Source: Symsagittifera roscoffensis
Taxonomy: Eukaryota; Xenacoelomorpha; Acoela; Convolutidae
Assembly: GCF_963678635.1 (NCBI RefSeq)
Contig: NC_087065.1
Span: 10,253,579-10,317,578, forward strand
Direction of reading: 5' to 3'
Length of the DNA stretch: 64,000 nt
The notes under the pieces are model-generated. The model had not been told where the DNA came from. It searched no databases and saw only the letters and a list, made by a program, of their open reading frames with translations. Within the stretch, counting starts at the first letter, position 1; every line of letters begins with the position of its first letter. Shown in pieces: positions 57,028 through 64,000 of this stretch. A program made the position numbers and the translations under genes.

Positions 57028-58727
57028 TTCTTTCAATAACAATATCAAATTTTTATCAATAGTCAAATCAAAACACCAAAACTAGTAAATGCTCCAAGTT
57101 AACATCTTCCCACAAGGCCATTTAGGAGGTAATTGTTTGCTTGATTCCGAGTTGGAAACTTAACTTGGTTCCGAGTAACATGTTAACATGATCCATCATT
57201 TCACAATTTTTTTCAGAAAGTAAACGTTTTGCGTCATATCTATTTTTTGTTTTAAAATTTCAACTTTTTTACAAAATTGTTTTTACCATCTTGAAAACAA
57301 CAGTTTTAATTCAATAAGACGCCAAAATGCGCACTGGATAGGTGCACAATTTGATGTCCGTAGGTCACTGGGATCCATAGACAAGTCTTTCAACATATTT
57401 TTTAGTGTAAAAGGATTCCACTTATAAAATTTCTGAGGACTCCGGGTACAAACACATGAAGCATAAATTATAAGCGAATTTTGTAAAAAAAAAATTATAA
57501 GCGGGTTCCGCAAAATGTATAGGATTCCTCAAATTGTAAGCAGATCCCAAATTTTCGTTTATCACTACAATAATTTTCTGCGCTTACAAACAATAGCTAG
57601 AGCTAGAACTAATATCTAGCATGTGCCGAACTTACAAGCCAGAACTTAGTCAATTTCAGTGAATCCAGGAACAAAAAGCAATTTTTTGGTTAACTATTAT
57701 CCTCGATGCATTCACCAGTTTTTCCCATCTAGCTGTTTTTTGAACCATTTTTCGAGAAGCGAACCAATTAAGCAATGTCTTAATTTAAGATTCGCGTTGA
57801 GATTATTATATTTAATTATAAAATCACCACTTCATCCCATATCCTGATATTTTGTGAAGAAATTAATCACTTCAGCTGGTATTTTGAATTTCAGTATAGA
57901 TATCCAGCAGCTACGTCATAGCTTTTAACCAAAAATCTGAAACTAATACCGCGGTTACCCTAGTTGTATCTGATCCTGAAACTTGTGTTTTTACATATCT
58001 TGCTTGCTGGATAAAAGTACCAAGTACAATTTTTGGCAGGCATAATTATGTTGCATTATCTGCACATAAGATGCTCAAACCAAATTGTTCTGAACTTGAT
58101 CTCTAAGTTTTTACCTAATTATCTTGCATTATCAGCAAATAAGATTACCAATTCTACCTGTTCTGGACGGCTCTTATCTCATAAATCGTAATATAGCTTC
58201 CGCTTATAATTTGCAGATTTCAATCACATCTAAGAATTCCGCGATAGCTCAAGTTTTTTTATTCACATTCATTTTTATCCGTTTGGGGATTCCCCAACAT
58301 GTTCTGGACTTCGCAAGTTTTGTAGCGAGTTTTGCAAAATAGGCTGCTTCTGGAAGCTTCTGAACAATACAGAGTTGTAGGTATTTTTTTGTGGAATACA
58401 AAACAGCAACGATTATCAAAAAACTAGCAAAATTGCGGAATCCGCAAATTGTTTCATTTTGGCTCAGTTTTCATTGTTTCAGGGCAGTTGAAAATTTGTT
58501 TTGCAATTCCCTGAGAATAGATGATGATATTACTCTTCTAAATATCCAGAAAAAAGAATAAAGAGAAACTATATGAAACGAACATGACTAACATAGTGCC
58601 GATTTGAAGAAATAAAACTGGTTAATGTACTTGGTGGGTGGGTGGATGAGTAGATTTCCGCAAAACATTAATGGTTTCAAGTTTTCAATATATTTTTACT
58701 TGTTTTTTTATTTATACATGGGTTAAT
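57028..58727. other. AT-rich region without recognisable genes
   Basis: Nothing supported was found. Confidence 0.4.
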
Positions 58728-59335
58728 TATCAAGAAACATTAAAAAGAAATGGATTGGTGCTGAAACAAACTTTATAAATGCCAAAAAAAGTGAATCACC
58801 CACAGTTTTAACTGTTTTTCGCTTTTTTATACCTTGGACACTGAAGACAAATGCATCTGAACAGATTTTCAAAACTCAATGAAATTATGGAAGCTGCTTG
58901 ATGGTAAAGTTTTAGGTTTGTCTTGAGCAAAGTAAATTGCTAATTTCCAGAAGAAAAAAAATCAAATTTTTCTTTAAGGAAGGACAGCTATCACATTATT
59001 CTTTATTTTGTTACGATAAAATTGTTCAAATTGATCAAATCAAGTTGAGTATGAATGCAAAAACATATTTGAATTTTTACAGTCCAGTTTTCGAATTTGT
59101 CAGGACCCTAAGCTGTTAATTTGCTCTTATCTTTCATAAAATGAAACGATAGTCGCTGGACAATTTATTTATTTATTTTATTTATTTAAATATTCATCAT
59201 GAGTAATCAAATTATCATAACACAATATGCAAAATTTCAAAAATAACTCATGATAGAACAACCAGGAAGCCAACGAGAGGCTTGTTGAAGGTTGCCCCGT
59301 AAAGGAACCACATCATATGACTTCAGATCAAAAGG
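58728..59335. repeat. 0.6-kb direct duplication, copy 1
   Basis: It is repeated at 59351-59958 at an offset of 623 bp with essentially one difference seen (TTTGAATT/TTTGGATT). The right third, read on the minus strand, has CGTTGGCTTCCTGGTTGTTC, then ATCATGAGT, and ends in an AAATAAATAAA-type run. This looks like the 3' tail of a LINE or LINE-driven SINE. Confidence 0.95.
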
Positions 59336-59350
59336 GTTAGTAGATTTTCG

Positions 59351-59958
59351 TATCAAGAAACATTAAAAAGAAATGGATTGGTGCTGAAACAAACTTTATA
59401 AATGCCAAAAAAAGTGAATCACCCACAGTTTTAACTGTTTTTCGCTTTTTTATACCTTGGACACTGAAGACAAATGCATCTGAACAGATTTTCAAAACTC
59501 AATGAAATTATGGAAGCTGCTTGATGGTAAAGTTTTAGGTTTGTCTTGAGCAAAGTAAATTGCTAATTTCCAGAAGAAAAAAAATCAAATTTTTCTTTAA
59601 GGAAGGACAGCTATCACATTATTCTTTATTTTGTTACGATAAAATTGTTCAAATTGATCAAATCAAGTTGAGTATGAATGCAAAAACATATTTGGATTTT
59701 TACAGTCCAGTTTTCGAATTTGTCAGGACCCTAAGCTGTTAATTTGCTCTTATCTTTCATAAAATGAAACGATAGTCGCTGGACAATTTATTTATTTATT
59801 TTATTTATTTAAATATTCATCATGAGTAATCAAATTATCATAACACAATATGCAAAATTTCAAAAATAACTCATGATAGAACAACCAGGAAGCCAACGAG
59901 AGGCTTGTTGAAGGTTGCCCCGTAAAGGAACCACATCATATGACTTCAGATCAAAAGG
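59351..59958. repeat. 0.6-kb direct duplication, copy 2
   Basis: Second copy, separated from the first by 15 unique bases (59336-59350). Confidence 0.95.
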
Positions 59959-60029
59959 TTTAATAATTAATTTAGGGTTAAGAGGCAAATTTAAAGCGAA
60001 AAAAAACAAGACTTAAATAGTGCAATCAC

Positions 60030-61258
60030 TCTTTTTTTTTTTAATTTAAGATCTTTATTCTTTAGCATGAAAACCAGAGATATGATGCAAGCTTATACTT
60101 ACAAGGGTATACAACTGACAGCGGGCGGATGCGAAATAATGACAGTTAATTTAATCAGCGAGCAAGTGGGCCCAGTTCTTAAGAGCTGGTAATCCAATTG
60201 TTCGCTTTTTTCTAACTCCCCTTCCTAGAGTCCACTGCCTGGTACCTTCGACGAGAGGTTATCAGGTCTAACCGAAAACTCAGGGAAGTTAGTATGGATT
60301 AGTTCAAGTCTAGCGATATAATTCATCAATCAAATGGCAATTTCCTATTATATATGAATCTAAGATTGAATGACAGAAAGCATTTTTTGAATGATGGGTT
60401 TCAAAGGAGGAAGGTATAGTTACAGACCAATTGGCTAATATATTGATTAATTTGGCAACACGATGGGAAACAGAGTTATATTTAGGCTTACTTTTCATTG
60501 ATGGTAAAATACGAGCACCCTTTACTGATGACCTCGTTGAATAAAAAATAGTTTCACATTTCTGAGACAATTCTTCATTAACTATTTTCTTTAGAATTTC
60601 ATATACATGTAACTCGTATACAGTAGCAATTTTGCTTTTGGCCTTTATTTCCGTTATCGAGTCACAATAACTTTTGCGAAAAGTTATACGAAAAAATCGT
60701 CTTTGTAGTTTATGAATAACATCTAATGCACTTTTGCAAACTGCTCCATAAACAAGATCTCCATATTGAACACAAGGTTGTACATAAGTTTTGTAGTACA
60801 TGACCATTTGTGAAATGGTCATCACATTACGAAGCCGGTATGCAACTCCGCAGAAGCGGGTTGTTTTTTTTTCGTATAGTCTCAATATGATCTTTGAAGG
60901 ATAGTTTATTATCCAATTCAATGCCTAGGTATTTGCAGCTAGCAACGGGCGGTAAACAAGTGTCTGCGAAATATATAGCATCTGCTTTGGATTTTGAAAA
61001 AATTAGTAGCTTAGACTTCGATCCTTCTACGGTAAGTTTAAATTAAAATAAATTGGTTATAAAATGAATGATAAATTTGTTATACAACGAACCGCGCAAG
61101 TGATTCCTTAGATTCCTACCTTGTACACCTCTGAAACGAAGTTTTTTGATGTCATCACTAACAATCTTGTTAAATTTAGCCACAACTATTTTGTGGTTAG
61201 TTTTCAAATCTAAGCAGAAAGCAGAGATCGCTTTGCTCACAGAACTTTCGTTGCCCAA
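60030..61258 (-). mobile_element. 5'-truncated, decayed LINE (non-LTR retrotransposon)
   Basis: On the minus strand it runs from RT remains to a 3' untranslated region with AATAAA and an A-tail (T-run near 60031-60041). Recognisable pieces are KIVVAKFNKIVSDDIKKLRF (61043-61258), then LPPVASCKYLGIELDNKLSF (about 60870-60960) and, after a frame change in an A-run near 60870, MVMYYKTYVQPCVQYGDLVY (60310-60868). These are the palm-to-thumb and C-terminal parts of RTs of the jockey/I/CR1 type. The catalytic (F/Y)xDD block is missing. Confidence 0.75.
60310..60921 (-). pseudogene. LINE reverse transcriptase, C-terminal fragment
   Basis: The 203-codon open stretch carries the post-catalytic region: YYKTYVQPCVQYGDLVYG, KLQRRFFRITFRKSY and a closing HSKNAFCHSILDSY segment. 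This pattern (a YxxxxxPxxxYG motif followed by QRRFFRI) is typical of the C-terminus of jockey/I/CR1-type RTs. It is disabled: the N-terminal part lies in another frame and the catalytic motif is absent. Confidence 0.7.
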
Positions 61259-64000
61259 AAGTAATTTAAAAAATCCTTTTTTTCTCTAATGTGCAGAAGA
61301 AAAGATTTTTTTTCTAATAATTTTGTTTCCGTTATAATCTAAGGCTTGTGAGAGTGTCCTGGAGCTTTATTTGCAGAAACACAATCCTTTTTCTTTCCAA
61401 TTTCTTTTTTTTTCAAAAAGAGCTCTTTATGGCCTTTGGTTTGGTAAATCCAGGATGATACGTCATAACCAATTCCGTATTAAACAAAAAGTAGTACCAA
61501 TGTAAAAATATGCAATTGTTTTGATTTTATAAATTTAAAATTTTTTTTGAGCAGCGGCCATTTTTAAAGGGCTTTGGTTCAAAAACAAATAAATCAAAAG
61601 AACTGTCTAATAAAAATAAATGGAACTTGATGAAGGCTAACCATCAAGTAGAACTCAAATTCCTTAGAACTCACTTAACTTTAAATTTTTGCCTCTTGTA
61701 ACCAGATCCAAACTATCATTTATTTTTGGTTATAATTTAGATATTTTATCCCTATAAAATATTAAAGACTAACCAATCACACTCCACCAAACTAACAACC
61801 CACTTATTTGTAAGTGCTGAAATTACTTGTAATTTCAGCACCAGAGAGATTTGAACTTAGAAATTAGTTACCTCTCCAAGAGAACTTTAGCAATCGCAAT
61901 AAGCCAGTTTACTCTAGATCTATTGAGCCTAGCAGAGACTAGTTAAACACCCTGAGACTAGTAGATATAAGAGTAAGATTAGGATCGGTATTAGACTAAG
62001 AAGTTGCACGAATCTATCCGGCCGAAACGAAGAAAGCGTGACGAGCAGACGGTGTACCCTATCTGAAATTACTCTATGAGTTGACCGTAGAAATTAACTC
62101 ACTCTCTTCATTGTCTTTTTTTTCATTAGATGTTTCACGAATTTCTTTAAAATATACAGCATGTCTTGCGGACATTGGTTGCTAGAGCATTGAAGCATAC
62201 TCTACTTGGTGTAAGTTGTGATCATACAATAGAACTAAGTGATTGAAAGATAACTCTGATTTATAGATAAGATAGATCAGTATGTGACCCTCGGTGTGAT
62301 TCAGGTAGCTCAGTTAGTATCCCGGGTTGACAAAACTTGCTGTCTTAAAATTATTTACATAAGAGTTTCAGAACTTCGTACAAAATTAGGCTCTAAGAAT
62401 GTTACAACATATGGACTTTTCCTTATGAGAAAACTGTAAGATAGTAATTTTTTCGATAAAATTGTTAGGAAAAAATTTTTTTTTTAAAGGTTATCTTACA
62501 ACGAGCTTCAAAGTTCTCCGCTGTCGCAGAGTACAATGACGGAAACTCGTAGCCAAATAATTTTTTTTTAATACGTGAGTTTACAGAAAACCCTCTAACT
62601 TAACCAAGTTAGTTTTTTGCTGATTTTTGCAGAGCCTTAGTCAATTTTTACCTGAAACCCACAAGATAGTAGAGTAGCAAGTGGATTGTTCTCGAAAGTT
62701 TAAACTTGCTAATTAGACCTTGTTTCAGTATCAACAAAAAATTCAGCTAACTTCATAAATGTTTAGTTCGTTAGCGCCAACATTGATTATGTTAAAACAA
62801 AGACAACTATTTTGGTTAAGCTGATTAGGAGTAGAGAAGATGATTTAAATTATTAAAAATGATGCCATGTAATCTGGTCGATTCGGAACTAAGATGGTTG
62901 GAATAATCAGGATAACTAAAGTCATCGCACAAGCGAAAAATGTGAATAGTAGAACCAAAATACAGATTTTGATTGTAGAAACAAAAAATAGAATGAGTTG
63001 AAAAAACTGTTAAAGAAAAGGCGAATTGCACTAAATTTAGTTTCCCGAAAAATAAAGCAAAAACTTGAAAAATTGAAGGATCTCAAAACAACTGAAGAAA
63101 AACGCAAAAAAATTGAATCGAATTTGAATCTGCATTTTTTAAATCAAAATCCAGATTTTACTCCATTTTCTTACAAAAAATCCAACTGTGATTCAAGTAA
63201 GGTATCAGTTTTTCAATTGAAGTGGTAGAAAGGTCAAACAAAAGTGCTGGAAACAACTATCGAAGAACGGTTATCTCGTAGAAAACTTCCCAAGAACTAG
63301 ATTATATAAAAATTGGAGCTAGCATAACTAATTTTATGAAAAACAATTCTTTGTCAATCGAAAAAATTTTTTGTCAGATGATACTTTTTATTAGAAAAAA
63401 GATAACCTTTTTTCTCAAAAAAGGCAGGGAATTTAGTGTAGGTAGTCTCATATACAAAAAAGGAATCGATACAGTGCGAAAAGAAATCTCATTTGCTTGG
63501 AAAGTTTTGTTCAAATTTCCAAATAAAAAAGCACTGTACATAACAAGTGCATTTCAGAAATGATCGTGAATACTAAATCCCGTCTGCATTCAACTACAGA
63601 GCTGGATACCACACAAATACTCTTAAATATCTGGATTTAAAAGCACTTCAAAATCTCATAAGAAACTTGCATCTTGCTCGGAAGAATCGGTAATTTAACC
63701 AAAACTTTACATCAAGTAGATAGAAATCAAAATCCTATATGAACCGTACAAAATAATTTCAGACTTTTTTGAAGGCGCCTTACTAAGTTTTAAAAAAAAC
63801 ACAATTATTAGTCAATTTTTTCAATTGAACTACTTCAACTGATATATTTTGAACTGTTTGATTCTCATTTTTTTTGTGAGACGCAGCTACATTGACAATC
63901 AAGAATCCTAGAGTGTTCTAAGAAGGCCTGAAAAAATCAATTGAGAGAATTTTTTTAAAAAACGTCGGAAATAGCTTTTAAAAAGTTTTAGGAATCCGAC
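61259..64000. other. AT-rich region, two weak coding-like stretches
   Basis: Open stretches 62998-63228 (Lys/Glu-rich coiled coil, KIKQKLEKLKDLKTTEEKRK) and 63336-63563 look mildly protein-like but show no family motif, clear start or splice sites. The perfect hairpin at 61814-61841 is listed separately. A TAGCTCAGTTAGT near 62309 resembles a tRNA D-arm, but no tRNA fold follows. Confidence 0.35.
61814..61841. repeat. Perfect 13-bp inverted repeat
   Basis: GTGCTGAAATTAC, two bases, then its exact reverse complement GTAATTTCAGCAC. No poly-T or gene lies next to it; it may be a transposon palindrome. Confidence 0.85.

Noticed and set aside
62300-62375. tRNA gene near TAGCTCAGTTAGT
   Set aside because: Only a D-arm-like word is present; no acceptor pairing, anticodon stem or T-loop follows.
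62998-63563. Two Lys-rich open stretches as a gene
   Set aside because: A-rich DNA readily gives Lys-rich ORFs; there is no start context, splice sites or motif.

Overview
This is an AT-rich, intron-bearing animal genome segment with few host exons and many repeats. The one host gene recognised with good confidence is the 3' end of a CFAP58-like gene (three coiled-coil exons, 217-436, 8095-8229 and 8636-8767). CFAP58 belongs to motile cilia and sperm flagella, so the source is probably a metazoan that builds motile axonemes. The phylum cannot be fixed from this window alone.

Layout. 1-8767: CFAP58-like terminal exons, with a 6.9-kb Ty3/gypsy-type LTR retrotransposon (1187-8063, + strand) in the last-but-one intron. 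It has a GTCAC target duplication and identifiable Gag, protease, reverse transcriptase, RNase H and integrase, all broken by stops and frame changes. 10137-18164: a second LTR retrotransposon on the minus strand with 2.48-kb, almost identical LTRs and a CTTGC target duplication. Its genes are open but it lacks reverse transcriptase, RNase H and integrase. It keeps gag, protease and a pol-tail-like ORF, linked by two apparent -1 ribosomal frameshift sites. 18172-18839: a protein-like stretch broken across three frames. 18840-28900: mostly non-coding, with a TA-flanked MITE, copies of a dispersed repeat and an old ~172-bp tandem repeat. 28900-38135: a 9.2-kb satellite of about 33 monomers of ~280 bp with higher-order structure; its monomer is homologous, in reverse complement, to the dispersed repeat seen elsewhere in the window. 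39109-41617: a 1.26-kb direct tandem duplication. 41765-57027: several copies of a foldback (long inverted-repeat) element, a degraded relative of the 2.48-kb LTR, and two candidate small host genes (47462-48801, weak; 53320-56031, better). 58728-59958: a recent 0.6-kb duplication. 60030-61258: a 5'-truncated, decayed LINE on the minus strand. 61259-64000: no confident gene.

The most interesting items are the RT-less gag-pro element with its TTTAAAC slippery site and stem, and the link between a dispersed repeat and the satellite array. All identities and copy counts were made by eye, without alignment software.
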